60,069 nucleotides of DNA from Gnetum montanum (taxonomy: Eukaryota > Streptophyta > Gnetopsida > Gnetales > Gnetaceae): positions 95,705-155,773 of the forward strand of contig MNCI01019113.1 in NCBI GenBank assembly GCA_015680685.1, written 5' to 3'. Of this stretch, positions 13,039-25,520 are shown one piece after another (the stretch's first letter is position 1; each line of letters opens with the position of its first letter). Below the pieces are notes generated by a model. That model was not told the DNA's origin, did not search any database, and worked only from the letters and a program-made list of their open reading frames with translations. Both the position numbers and the translations under genes were made by a program.

Positions 13039-13616
13039 TGTAAGACAAAATTTGTAGATTGCACAAGAAATTTTCATGCATAGATAACTAGAAATGCATA
13101 ATGCAAAAATAGATGGAACTGACCTCTAGCCATTGATGCCTTGAATTAAACTTGGTGTCCAAATTCTTCTTTCATTCCAATGCTTTTCAACGATGGTGTA
13201 TGCAACCTCTAAGTGTCTCTAAAAGGGACCAGAACTATAATGCTACTATGATTCATGGTGCCATTGTTCTCCCATCAAGAATGAATTTATAGGCCATGGA
13301 ATCGGTTACCATGAGAAATTAGAAAAAATAAGAGACCCAATGCCATGGGTAAACACATTATTGGATATGGAAGAGCCCCAATGTAAACATGTAAATGCAT
13401 TACCAGATATGGAAGAACCACAATGCCAACATGTAAATGCGTTACCATATATGGAGGTCACCTTGATGCATTAACATATGCATAAAAACACATTAGTGGA
13501 TATGGAGGCCACCTTGATTTTTTAACTAACATGTAAAAATGTGTTAGTGAATATGGGGGCCACCTTGATGCATTAAATAACGCATAAAAATTCATTAATG
13601 CATAACACATGCTACA
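13039..13616 (-). repeat. 5' LTR of copia C
   Basis: 578 bp on the minus strand, from TGTAGC to CTTACA. It is the longest of the three LTRs because U3 (about 13330-13610) carries at least five degenerate units of roughly 55-60 bp built on 'gcattaccagatatggaagcc'. The TATA site is the complement of 'gaatttataggcc' near 13280. The 5 bp outside (gatcc) do not match the flank of LTR B (ttttt), so B and C are not the two ends of one insertion. Confidence 0.85.
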
Positions 13617-15729
13617 GATCCTCTATGGCTCTCACCATCGCTGACAAATAAGGCTTAGCTCAAAGACACGACTGACATGACTTTTGAGAATGTAAATTTT
13701 CAAATATTTTCAGTTTAGTTGGTATTAAAAAGGTTACGATTCTTTATTTAACAAGTTATGTTATGATAAGAAGTTGCACCATTTTCAAATTCTACTTCTT
13801 TGTTGAGTTTGTAATTGACTATGATACTTTGTGGAGAGGTGTTTGGACAGTAAGGTGCAACATTTCAAAATTCTACCTCTTTTACCTCATTTGTAATTGT
13901 TTACTTCATTAATGATATACATGAAGTCTTTTACCTTTCAATCTATTAGATTATTTAAATAATATTTTATATAGTATTTACTTATCTTTAAAAATCTTTG
14001 AAATGTAACATGAATTAATTAATAGTATTTTATTTGAGAAAAAACAGTCTTTTGGAGATGAAGCTAAGGTACAAAGTCACTATGAATATGTTAAAGAGCA
14101 CTATAAAAATCATTTGTACAGTAAACCAGGTTGTTTCAAATATTATTTCAATTAAATACGTTTAGAATCAAAGATACTATGATGAAGGTTTTACTATGAT
14201 AATAGGTTCAAAAGGTCAAAAGGTTTTAAGGTTAAAAAGATATTAGTAAGTTAAAAAAGTTAAAAGTAGTATATTGGAGTTAAAAAACTAAAAATATTAA
14301 TACCTCAGTAGACATTAATTAAATACATTTTTACTATGTTTATTCTTTTGTGAAAAAAATGACGTAAAAAGGCATATTTGTAGAATATTACATCTCTAGA
14401 AACCAAGCAAGTTATGATTTTGGCCAAGAGGCTAGTTGCCAATCATAGATCGATAACAATAAATAATATTTTCTCCACAACACTCTAGGGAGGAGATTAT
14501 AATAATATTTCATCCATAACGCTCTAGGAGGGAGAGCTTATCTTTAAGGCTAAATAGTATTTATCCATAACACATGCATATTTGCTATAAGCAATCTGTG
14601 GCTTCTATTTTTGTCTTCTTATTACAATGCATAATGAATAAAATTCTTAAGGGCATAGGAGTATGTATGGAAACAACAATCCATGAAAATTCAAAATATT
14701 TTGCACCACAAGATTTAGTACTAAACTTAGAACTAATTATCCTTTTTATCATGCAACCATAGTCGTCTAACCAAAATTATTATAAAATACATAGAATTTG
14801 GTAAAATGGCAACTTGGATAATTTTTAATACAATAGATGAACTAAACTTCAACTCCATTTTTGCAAAATTTTCTTGGCCAAATTATAGGCATATATATTA
14901 AATATATAACTAAGCTAGTTTTTCAAGAGACCAACAACTAGTCCTAAATCAATAATTCTAGATAATATTTTTTTGTAACACCCTATGAGAGCCTATTGGT
15001 AAAGATAAATAATGTTTCATTCATTACAAAATCAATTTTAGTACCCTATTATACAATTTCAATGTGTGCTTGAGCTTTATATACTACCATTCTTAGCAAT
15101 TTTGTTGCATGTATCCTGCCCAGATTTATCAAAAATAAACTAAACACTTTGGTAGATATGCCACATTTTTTCTTTGTTAAATAATATTCTGTCCAAGAAT
15201 GTGGAGGATTTGGTAAGGAGCTAAGGACCTACATCTTTTTTTACGAGAACAAAAAAGATTCTCTTGGTGAAATTATATATATATATTATAAATATATAAC
15301 TAAGCTAGTATATATTATACTAATCTATTTTAAATCCACATGGAATTTGCATGGTTCACATGACCCTTATGGGCTAAGCCACATGTGTTACAATGACAAT
15401 AACAATAGGAAGTAAAGCTTCTAACACAAAAAGAATATTAGGCAAATCAATGTTGGATAGGACTTGGGGCATATTTAGTTGTTTGTATCTTCAAATGTTG
15501 AATCCATGAACATGTTTAGTCCATGGATTCATGAATCTCGTCCCCCACACATAGAGAGTTCATACATGGTCAACTACCACATGAGTTTGTATGAAGAACT
15601 CATTATATACATTATGATAGTGAATTGCATAACATTGTTGTAAACATTATTATAGCAAACCACTGTGTGATTCTAAAAGAACCCAAAGAATCTATGAATT
15701 TTTTTGGTAATCTAAAAATAATCCAAAGA
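13617..15729. other. AT-rich DNA without recognisable genes
   Basis: About 2.1 kb with only short chance ORFs. Weak internal duplications are present: 'atatataactaagctagt' at about 14905 and 15294, and 'taacgctctagg'-type lines near 14480 and 14520. A 10-bp-arm palindrome (tgaatccatg / catggattca) lies at 15499-15531. I see no domain or RNA gene. Confidence 0.5.
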
Positions 15730-15734
15730 TTCAT
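15730..15734. other. Target site duplication of the Athila-like element (left copy)
   Basis: ttcat just outside the left LTR. The identical pentamer is at 45544-45548, directly outside the right LTR, 29.8 kb away. This fixes both ends of the element. Confidence 0.85.
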
Positions 15735-16627
15735 TAATGAGCAGCAAAGGTACCTCTACACTTAACCATATGAATCATGAAGCATTCACGCACGATCTAG
15801 TTAAATTCCAAGGACTCTATGTTCTCTAGTACACTAGTTGTCTAGGTAATAAACCTTGCCTTAAGGTCATTCATTATCTTTCCAATTACACTTGTGATGT
15901 ACAAGGTATTGTTAAGTGTAATTGAGGTATATGATTTTTATGGTTTTATGTTTTTAGGGTTTATGGTGCTAAAATATAAAGATAAGATGATTTAATACTA
16001 CTGAGATCTAATTAATTAACTAATGTCTAACTAGTCTTAACATAAGCATTCAATCCCACTTGCTGTACACATCTTGAACCCATGTACCCGCTATTGGGAT
16101 TACTAAGTGCTATGCTACTAGGCGAACCAAGCAATAATGCTGCTAGGGTTATCAAGAAAATACATGTTTACGCTCGAAGCAGTCATACTTATGTGCTTAA
16201 TCTGTTTAGCTTAATTAATTTTTTAATTAATGAAAATAATGAATGCATAAATAAATCATTAATCTAATCCAAGTGCTACAAGGTTTGATCAAGAAGCTCA
16301 TCTTTATTGCCATTCACACTAGTGTGTTCAAGTACAACAATGCTCAAATAAAGATCCATACACTTTCTAACTCCTGCTATGAGCACTTAGAGATATATTT
16401 TAACTCTTAAATAAATAAACTGCAAGAGCTCCACTACTATGATAAGAATTCTATATCATAAATGCAATTTGTGAGCTTGTATTTATAGTTTTTGCCCTAG
16501 GGCTGCATCAACAAGGCCTCATCAATGTAGCAAATGCTACATCAACACGGCCTTGTCGATAGGGGAAACCATGTAAATAAGGCCTTGTCAATGAGGGCCC
16601 ATCAAGGTGACTCTTTGATGTTCATCT
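15735..16627 (-). repeat. 3' LTR of the Athila-like element
   Basis: 893 bp, aligned end to end with 44588-45543. Terminal TG/CA bases are mutated (taatgag at the left, atct at the right) relative to tgatgag and atca in the other copy. The TATA site is the complement of 'gtatttatag' near 16475. It is about 60 bp shorter than its partner, mainly through loss of a stretch near 45070-45105. Confidence 0.85.
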
Positions 16628-16640
16628 TACCCCCATGAAT
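16628..16640 (-). other. Polypurine tract of the Athila-like element
   Basis: The complement reads TTCATGGGGGTA directly before the 3' LTR, the expected position for the plus-strand primer of a minus-strand element. Confidence 0.65.
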
Positions 16641-16699
16641 AAATGAAAAATCATCCTTGAGTTATTTTACAAAATTAGGAAGGTATGGAATTATTGACT

Positions 16700-19690
16700 A
16701 ACTCTTAATAAAATAAAATAGACTGACTTAACAAAGATAAGTGCCCAAGTGTATGGACCAACAAATTATAAACAATTGTGGTGCTCATGACACAAAACTA
16801 AACACCAAGATGTGATTACAAAAATTTGGACAACACATCCTCTGACAGCTTGAAGACAGTGGTGAAGATTTGACAGTCCCAAGTAGTGGTGGCTCTTGAG
16901 GCTTTGAAGCACCTTTGCCAGCTTCAGGCATGTGTAGTGGCTGCAGTAGCTATGGCTACAACCTCTGGTGGAAGGCAAAAGACACCAAGCAATGCCTTCA
17001 TCTTCTCCTCCTTACTCTAAGGATCATTTACAGTCCATGTGACATCACCAATGTGGGCTAGAATGGAGATATTCCATAGACAGGGCATGATTGGATACAT
17101 CTTCTTTACATTGGCAAACCAGGTAGTGAACTATTTACATTCAATGTTGAATGCCCTTACTACATTTTGCAAATCTTGTTACTCATTCATCATTCTAGCC
17201 AGGTTCTCGGCAGTTGAACTTTAATCTATGAAACATGCCTTGAGAATTTCAAGTTTAGCATTATCCATTGAAAGCTTGTCCTTGGTGTCCTTGTGGTGCT
17301 TGAACTTAGCCTCATACAACAAGTACCAACTAGCCACCTACTTCTCCAACTCTAGCCATAGCCATCCAACAATCATCATGGCTAGATTTGCATAACGAAG
17401 ATTGGTAAGCTTCATGTACTTTGTCATCTCCTCGATCTACAACTCCTTTGTGCATATTTCCATTTTATTGTAGGCATTGACTCCATCAATGATGGGTTTT
17501 TAAACTTCTCTACCTTGCTGGAGTTACTAGAGGGCTTCATTTACCTTTGCCTTCATCAATTGGATGTGTTTTTCATTTATTTCCTTTTGTAAGCCAACCT
17601 ACTCTTTGTAATGGTTTTTGACTTTTTCAAACTTGAGAGCTTCAAATTTCTAGGTCACCACTTCAATTATAGTTTTTTGGTGAAGGGTGCACACCTCCTC
17701 CATGGAGAGATTCCTATTCTCTGCTACCAATCTTCTTAATTTAGTCTTTTCTTTGGCTAGTTAATCCTACTATTGATGGATGAAATCTATCAACTATTGC
17801 TTGTGTGCATCAACATTCCATAGGTAATGNGCCAACTATTCAGAAATGATGAAGAATAACATGCCTACCACCACTATCCATGAAGAGGAGTAGCGACCAC
17901 CACCTCCACCTACCACTTAGACAATAGTGCCAAACATTGCTACAATCACCCAATGGTTACATGAATATAGAGAATGGCTCCTAAGTGAACAAGAGCAAAA
18001 GTAGGCACAAGTGGTGGTGACCCATCCATATACAGACNCCCCTAGTGCTACGTCACCAAAACAGTTGCCCCTTCATCCTCCTCCAAGATACCAAGAAAAT
18101 TGCAGCAATCCTAGACATTTCTAAGAGTAGTTTTTATTCTATGAGAGATACCATGACCTCTCTGGTGCTTGGATTTGACCTCGCTGGAAGTTGTGTTCTT
18201 TGGGCCAAGAAAATGGATCCACCCTCACCCATCAAACTGATCATTCAAGCCACCTCATTAAGGTAACTCATGGCTAGTTTGTATATGGATGGGTCACCAC
18301 CACTTGTGCCTACTTTTGCTCTTGTTCACTTAGGAGCCATTCTCTATATTCATGTAACCATTGGGTGATTGTAGCAATGTTTGGCACTATTGTCTAAGTG
18401 GTAGGTGGAGGTGGTGGTCGCTACTCCTCTTCATGGATAGTGGTGGTAGGCATGTTATTCTTCATCATTTCTGAATAGTTGGCAGTTGGAACAATTCTAA
18501 CATCATTGTTGGTGTGCCTTCCTTCCACATTCATTTTCTTTAAAGTTCTTCTTTATCTCAAGATAGATCAGCTACAGAAGGTTGACTAGGAATCTTCCAC
18601 TCAAAGTGGCACATGCATAGGTAGAAAAAGTAGTGATTTTGCTTAGCCCCACCATGGTATTAAAGTGGAAGGTTGCAATCTTATAATGAATCCTTTCTAT
18701 CGATGTGAGCATGCCATATTCCTTGTAGTCGACACCATAACACCATTGCATCCATTCTTTTTCAATGCTTATATTAGCCTACATTAGAATTTCTATCAAG
18801 TTTACCCCCATTTTGGGCAACCCAAGCACTGCAGTAATGTCCTACATCGTGTAGGACACCGAGATGTCCTTAATCTTCACTATGGCTCTAGGCTACCTAT
18901 TGTTCCAATATAGAAATGTTTCTCCCATGTACCACTCCCTGATGGAAGTGATGATTGGCCACATGGAAGAGGTATTTAGCTAGTCCCATACTTCTCTTAG
19001 TGCATGTTGTAGGAAAGGGCCAAATTTTAGTTGCTAAAGCACTAATTTTTGGACCTTCCTTGACTTAATCTAATTTAGGCAAGCCTCTATTAAGGTCAAC
19101 TTGAGATTTTCTAGTTGTGTTGGTGCATCATCTCAGTGGAAGTGTTCTTTTGTTGTTGCTGGTTCTAAAAGCTATCTAATAGATTCCACCTCTACCTCAT
19201 CCCTAAGAGGACCTATGGCATGGATTGCGAGTGGTTCTTCTCATGGCTATTCTTGGTCTCTTCCCATTCTTGACGATTTCTTCCTTGGTTTGGATGGTCT
19301 TGCTTCCTGCGTATGTTTTCCCTTTGGTGTCATCTATGGTCACAACACATCCATGGATTAGTAGATATCATGTGTAACTTCAAATTTTTGAATACCTTTT
19401 CTTGTTAGCTAGTTACACTTTGACTAAAGTTGGACTATGGAAGATTGATTATTCTATTAATTATTTATTATAACTATCACCAAAGCTTATTGGGAAGGTT
19501 TAACTCTTGTAATTTAATGTTTAACAATTGAATTCTTAGTTAAACCTTAGTAGGAGTTAGAACAATGGCAAAAACTTTTCTATTAAAAATGGAACATTTA
19601 TGGCCCCCATGATGAAGAGCTTACCTCTAGTAGCTGTAGGGTCAAAGAATTAAGTGATTCATATTAATGACTAGGAAGTTATGGGCTTAG
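16700..19690 (-). pseudogene. Decayed extra ORF between integrase and 3' LTR (env position), function unknown
   Basis: On the minus strand long protein-like stretches persist between stops. Around 18870-18890 there is VKIKDISVSYTM, followed after one stop by DITAVLGLPKMG. At about 18690-18760 come EKEWMQWCYGVDYKEYGM and STYACATLSGRF. Farther on, a charged, probably coiled-coil part and a C-terminal stretch near 17010-17130 (NVKKMYPIMPCLW) can be read. A TATA-like site (complement of gtatttatag, about 19771) lies upstream. Athila elements often carry an env-like ORF here, but I see no signal peptide or transmembrane helix. The pattern 'SVSYTM...LGLP' recalls plant transposon-protein domains; this is weak. 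17831-18037 within it is probably misassembled. Confidence 0.5.
17831..18037. other. 207-bp inverted copy of 18277-18483 between two Ns, probable assembly error
   Basis: Exactly the segment between single Ns at 17830 and 18038 is the reverse complement of 18277-18483, also 207 bp. One mismatch was noticed (cag versus caa at the end). A natural inverted duplication would not be expected to end precisely at both gap characters. Confidence 0.85.
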
Positions 19691-21500
19691 GAAGGTTTTG
19701 GGCTCTGAAAATTGCAAAAACTCCTCTAGTGTTTGTGAGAAAATGTGAAAATTTCAAATGGGGGTCATCTGTATTTATAGTATTTTTCCCCTATGTCAAC
19801 AAGGCCTCATATATGGGTTTGCTCTATCCATGGGGCCTTTTTTATGGGGCCCATCAGCCAAAATTTCAAACTTCAATTTCTCAAAAAATATTAGGAATTT
19901 TTTAATGAAATTGGGATCCATGGAGTCCCGAAAAAGCCAAGAATATGATAAAATCATTGAAGATTATCTTTGAAAGCTCAAAAATTGAAAATTTTGATGG
20001 AGAATATGTTTATTGAATAAAATTTATAAAAGAACACATGGTTTGATGCCAAAGATGGGCATACAAAAGATCCTGATTGCAAGAATGCCTAAGGTTAAGG
20101 TACTTAATGAACCCAACCAAAGGATATGCAAGTGGGTCCTCCCCATAGCAGGCACATGCCTTGTTTGCCCTTGCATAACCTCAACCTAAGAAGTTTGTGG
20201 GTCCCAAAGGTGATTAATGGTTAATGGAAGTTAAGGATCGAAATCTAAAAGATGCTACCTAAGAATTCAAGTACGTCAGACCAAGACATAGAGTTAAGAA
20301 CATGGACATTGGCAGTAAGGTGAATTACAATAAACATAGGTGGATGATGTAGAAGGTGGAATGGAATCCCGAATTGAGATCATAAGAAGTCCCTTGTGGA
20401 ATTATGTGTTTAGAATGACCTAAGAAGATCCATCCTTAGTCCAAACCAAAACCAACCACTTCCACTAACTTCGCATTGGCACTGTAAGATCAATCCATCC
20501 CCTCAAGACACAAAAGTGCACCCACAAACAATCACTGCTCCATAAAGAGAATAAAAGGGAAGCAGAAAGTGAGAGAGGGCCTTAGTTAAGGGGGACCTTT
20601 AGGTATCGTTAACATGTCTTTCTAGTCCCATAACTAGTGCTTGTAGCCCATTTATTTGTCTAAGGGGTTTGTTTTGAATTTCCATCGTGTTGTTTTTTTA
20701 TGGAAACTACACCATGCAAAGACTTTATTAAACTTCCTATTATTGGTCAACATGGAGGAGTAAGAAGTCCATGAAAACACCCAAGCATCTAAGTAAGTAG
20801 AAGAACACAAAGAGTACTGAGTTCCCTTGAAGTCACACCCTTTTCAAACCTTTGAATCCTTTCCAATTTTGGAAACTACTAAGGTCATTGATTCATTAAG
20901 AGTTTCTTTGATGGAAGGGATCTCAAACTTCCAAAACAAGGAAAACCATAGATTTGGTGGGTGGGTGGATGTTGTGGACTCACTGCCTGTAACCATGAAA
21001 AAGAAACCATGATTGAGTCATCAATACAAAAATTTAAAAATAGAACCTAGACATTAGCAAACAAAATATTAAGCAAAAACCACCATCAATAGCAGCCACA
21101 CCACCACTATGTCCTGTTGGCACAAAGAACTTTTATTAGCAAAAGTTGAAAATCATACTAAAAAAAAAAACAAAGTAGAATATATAAGAAAATGTAAAAT
21201 ATTCAAGAAATATTTAAATGTACTAATGATGGTGTAAAAAAATGATGTAAAATAGGAAAAAGATTTAAAATCAAAAACTTGTAAAATAAATAACTATAAA
21301 GAAAAAAATCTATAAACCAAAAAATAGAAAAATTGAGTAGCCATATGGATGATTGACATGAATGGCCATCTCCCCCATGAATGGGTTGAAAGGAGGGGAT
21401 CCAAAAAATTGAGTGTGGTTGTCCATCCATTGAGGTATTCGTTGTTTTGGCTTGCTTGGGCTCATGGAAAAGCTTTATTTGTTGGAAGTTGACCAACTAC
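19691..21500. other. 3' non-coding part of the Athila-like element
   Basis: No recognisable domain. 19760-19850 resembles the LTR region around its TATA site ('tatttatagtatttttcccctatgtcaacaaggcctca', compare 16475-16530), so LTR-derived sequence may be duplicated here. The remainder has only short ORFs. Confidence 0.4.
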
Positions 21501-22760
21501 TTTTTACTTGGGCTTTTAGGTTTGTAAATTAACATGGCCTCAGAGGGAAACATTTCAGCAATTATATAAGGTCCCTTCCACATTTGGAATTTTTTTTTCT
21601 TCTTTTTTCTTGAGGTACATGTGTGGGGTTCCAGTAAAGAACCTTATTACCAGGTTGGAATTTTACTTTTCTTATTCTAAGGTCATGTTGTGTTTTGTTG
21701 TATGCCTTGTGCACTTTATTCAAAGATAGAGCCACTAATCGATTCTCATCTAGCACATTTAGGTTGATTGATCGTTCTTTTTATGCTAGACTCAGGTCAA
21801 GGTCCAAGTCATAGGTTGTTGAAAGTGTACAGAGCTTGGATTGGATTGGTAGTGCTGGAATTTTTTCATACATTAGCTCGTAGGGAGAATAGCAGATAGA
21901 AAGTTTTCATGTTAAGTAGTAGGCCTAGAGGGCATTGTTGAGTTTTCTGCTCCAATCTTTCCTATATTTACTTACTATTCTCGTTAAGATTTTTGTAATC
22001 TCCCTATTAGTGACTTCAGCTTGGCCATTAGCTTAGGGGTGGTAAGGTGTTATTAATTTATGTTCAACCCCCAAGCATTGCATTAGCTTATGAAAGGTGG
22101 CACCTATGAAATGGGTTCCATTGTCAAAAATTAGTGCACCTGGCACACCAAATATGTTTACCACACTTTGTTGTATAAATCTAGCAGCACTTGATGGTGT
22201 ACAATCAGTGATAGCTGCTGCTTATGCCCATTTGGTATAGTAGTCGACTACTACAATAATATATGCTTTTCCATTGGACATGGATGTGATGGAACCCATG
22301 AAGTTTATGCCCCAAATATCAAAGGGCTCCAATGGTTGAATCCACTATTGAGGGTCCTCCATTCGTGTCATCATCCCACCATCTTGTTGGCAGTGTTCAA
22401 AAGATCAGACAAACTAGTGGACGTTCCTAAATATTTTGGGCTAGTAGTATCCTACTATCATGATTTTTATGGTCTCATACCTCCTTGCATAGTGGCCTCC
22501 ACAAGGGCCTTCATGAGCATCCTAGAGAATGTGTAGTTGATCTGCATCAGGAACACACCAACAAACCAGACAATCAACACACACCTTGTAAAGGTATTCA
22601 TTGATTTCCATGAAGTACTTAGCTTAATGAAGAAACTATTGCTTCTTTCTAAAGTCAAGATCTTATGGCATCTCTTGAGTGAGAAGATAAGTGAGGATGC
22701 CATCATAGCATTTTTGTTATATGGGCATTTGTTCATTTATTGCAGCAGTAAAGAGGAATT
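21501..22760 (-). pseudogene. Integrase of the Athila-like element, decayed
   Basis: Minus strand. The zinc-binding region near 22500 reads HEGPCGGHYA, with one cysteine of the CxxC pair replaced by Phe. In the core, the first catalytic Asp has become Asn (WGINFMGS, about 22290), the second is kept (FDNGTHF, about 22115) and the Glu is kept (ANGQAEVTN, about 22025). The C-terminal part runs to about 21560 (RIRKVKFQPGNKVLYWN). Several stops and frameshifts. Downstream of RT and RNase H, as in all Ty3/gypsy elements. Confidence 0.85.
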
Positions 22761-24227
22761 CATCTGGAAATTGATCAAAGACTAGGCTCTTCTCCTCTTT
22801 GTTGTCCTATCTTAATTGAGAGAGGTGGTCAGCAATCACATTCTCAGTCTCTTTTCAATCTACCATCATGAGATCAAATTCTTGCAAGATCACAAGCCAC
22901 CATATGATATGAGGGCTCACTATTGGCTTGTTCATAAGGAAGTGAATCACACTGTGGTCCATGTGCACAAATACTTTGTAGCCAAGCACATAGTGCCTGA
23001 ACTTTTCAAGAGCATACACCACTTCCATTAGTTCTTTCTTTATGGTGGTGTAATTTAATTATGCCCCCACAATGCTTTGGCTTGCACAGTGGATGTAGTA
23101 TGAACATTTCTTATCATTCAACTATGTGAGCATGGCTCCTAGGGCATAGTTAGATGCATCTATCATGATGTGGAATGGTCTAGAACAATCTGGTGCCCAT
23201 AGAATTGGCATTTCTATAAGTTTTTCCTTTAATTCTAGAATGCATGTTCACATTCCTTGGTCTAGATGAAAGGTGCATTTTTCTTTGTAAGCTCTACCAA
23301 TGGTTTTGCAATCTTAAAGAAATTCTCTATGAATTGCCAATAATAGCCAATGTATCCAAGGAATGACTAAACATTTTTAAGTATTTCTAGTTGATGGGTT
23401 ATTCCTTGGATGACCCTTGTTTTTTCAAGGACTATCTTAATCCCTGCTTAAGTGATTCTATGCCCCAGTACAATGTCTTCTTGGACCATGAGGTGGCTAT
23501 TTTTCCAGTTGAGTTGTAGATTTGTTTCCACGCATCTTTTCAGTACTTGCTCAAGATGGTCCAAGGCTTGCTCAAACATAGCTCCATAGGTGGAGGAGTC
23601 ATCCATGAAGACTTCCATACCGCTATTTATTTGCTACTGAAAAATGTTAAAGACTAAGTGTTGGAATGTTGTAGGAGCATTGCACAAACTAAAAGGCATA
23701 TTACAATATGCAAAAGTCCCCCAGGGACTCGTGAATGTTGTCTTGGCCTAATCCTTGGGCGTAATTTGGATTTGGTTATAGCCACTATAACCATCAAAGG
23801 AGCTATAATAACAATGCTTAGAGATGGTATCTAACACTTGATCAACAAATGGCAATGGAAAATGATCTTTGAATTTAGCCATGTTCAACAGCCTAAAATC
23901 AATATAGACCCATCATTTACCACCTTTCTTTGGTACAATTATTAGTGGGCTAACCCACTCACTATCCATGATGGGATAGATGAACCTCACCTTGAGGAGT
24001 TGTTCTATTTCCTCCTTGACAATTTTTTTTAATTTGGTGTTCAACCATTTCTGTGGTTGCCTTCTTGGGTTCATGGTTGGCTCAATGTAAATTTGATGCT
24101 GGCATATCCTTGGATCGATTCCAATCGGCTTGAGATATGACCAAGCAAAGGCTATTGGCCATTTGTTAACCACATTCAACAACTTGTCTTTTTGTTCAAG
24201 AGTAAGTTTGGCATTGATTACGACCAA
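22761..24227 (-). pseudogene. RT and RNase H of the Athila-like element (3' part of the split gene)
   Basis: Minus strand. The pre-RT stretch includes WPIAFAWSYLKPIGIDPRIC, then WVSPLIIVPKKGGK at about 23913-23955. The polymerase site reads VFMDDSSTYG near 23610, so the paired Asp residues survive. A connection and RNase H stretch with many stops follows toward 22780. The open reading stretch ends at 24227/24232, where the Tat LTR begins; the missing upstream part resumes at 41129. Confidence 0.88.
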
Positions 24228-24232
24228 CTTAC
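24228..24232. other. Target site duplication of the Tat element (left copy)
   Basis: cttac directly before the left LTR. The same pentamer occurs at 41124-41128 directly after the right LTR. This marks the 16.9 kb between them as a single insertion inside the Athila-like RT gene. Confidence 0.95.
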
Positions 24233-25033
24233 TGTAACGACGGAAAACGTCGGCAGCTGGAAAATACCAAACAGATTCCGTGTACACAGTTTTAACCATG
24301 GATCCGTGCGAGGGCTATGCTGGAAAAACGAATCCGCGGCGCCCTGAACGGTCTTGTCAATCAGACAGGGACTTACTAATCAGTAAACCAATGAATATTT
24401 CGTGAGAAACGACCTGATTCGAGGAATTGTAAAAACGAGAGGAAAACGATGTAGACAAATTGCAACAATGATAACGCTAAACACGATAAGAGGACGCTGA
24501 CATAAGAGAAGCACGTGGTTTTAAGATCTGCGCTTTGACTTGAAAAATGTTTATTTTGTATATTTCGTTACACTGGGGAATCCCCGATTACTGGATGTGA
24601 AGCAAGCACAAAACAACAAGAAAACGGTCCGAACAGAAGTCCGATCTACCTCGTGGGCTAAAGCTGGGATGCAAGGAAGGCCAAGCTATGACATCTACCA
24701 ATCAATTGTTCCTGACCCATAGAGTCTTCCCAGCAGAATGATTACTCCTGTCGCCGGTGCTCAAAGCAAACTGTGCTCTGTTTCTGCTGTAAGGTGATGC
24801 TGTCAACAATTGCCAAAGCGCTGCTCTCTGTATCTCTGCTCCAAAAGTGATAAGTGCTCTGGTGCTCAGAAAAAATGCCTTTGCTTCTCTGATTTTTCGA
24901 CCCTTGTATCTTTGTCAACTGGGGGTATTTATAGGCTGCGACGCTTTGTGGAAAAGGCGCAACCTTGATGACGTGTGTCCCGAGTGTTTCGGGCACTGTT
25001 GGTTTGACCATTTTTGCGTCAAACCTCATTACT

Positions 25034-25065
25034 ACGCACAATACGCTCGTTCGCGTATTGTGCGT
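25034..25065. repeat. Perfect LTR hairpin, 13-bp arms, 6-base loop (also at 40467-40498)
   Basis: acgcacaatacgc, loop tcgttc, gcgtattgtgcgt. Identical in both LTRs although the LTRs differ by about 4% elsewhere. Confidence 0.8.
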
Positions 25066-25492
25066 GTGAAGAAGAGACGCGCGTTGGGCATGTCTCAACT
25101 GTCTTTGAGTTATATTACGCCCGTCACGCTGCGCTGCGTGCACGAGCGTAACATAACATGGAAACAATAGATTCAGGCTATTTTACACTTGCACACGCAG
25201 CCGCGCGTAATGAAGCATAAACAATGTTTAGCTTAGTGATGCAATACGCTGCGATACGCTGCGTTGCATGACAAGCGTATGATGAGCAGTCGCACTTTCT
25301 TAGACTTTGCCTTTGACTGTTCTGGAGCTTATTACGCTTCCGTGCGTAGCAGAGTGTAAACCTGGCCTTGAACAAAAGACTTAGCAAAATACACAAGAAG
25401 TCGCATATCACACTGCTTAAGCTTCTCCCTATGCCGAAGCAACTATCCTTCTAATGCCACACTGTGTTTAAGCAAAGTCACGCTAAGCGTCA

Positions 25493-25520
25493 TTACGCTA
25501 CGTTGCGTGACGTAGCGTAA
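25493..25520. repeat. LTR hairpin, 10-bp arms, 8-base loop (also at 40926-40953)
   Basis: ttacgctacg, loop ttgcgtga, cgtagcgtaa. Perfect here; one arm position differs in the other LTR (ttacgctgcg). Both arms carry the GCGTAA hexamer common throughout the element. Confidence 0.75.

Noticed and set aside
4207-13616. A single large element bounded by LTR B and LTR C
   Set aside because: The internal parts are in opposite orientation and the 5-bp flanks (ttttt and gatcc) do not match.
17831-18483. MITE or miRNA-precursor-like inverted repeat
   Set aside because: The arms end exactly at assembly Ns and are nearly identical; an assembly error is more likely.
24540-24722. 60-codon ORF also present at 39972-40154
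   Set aside because: It lies in both LTRs of one element, so its conservation reflects duplication of the LTR, not selection on a protein.
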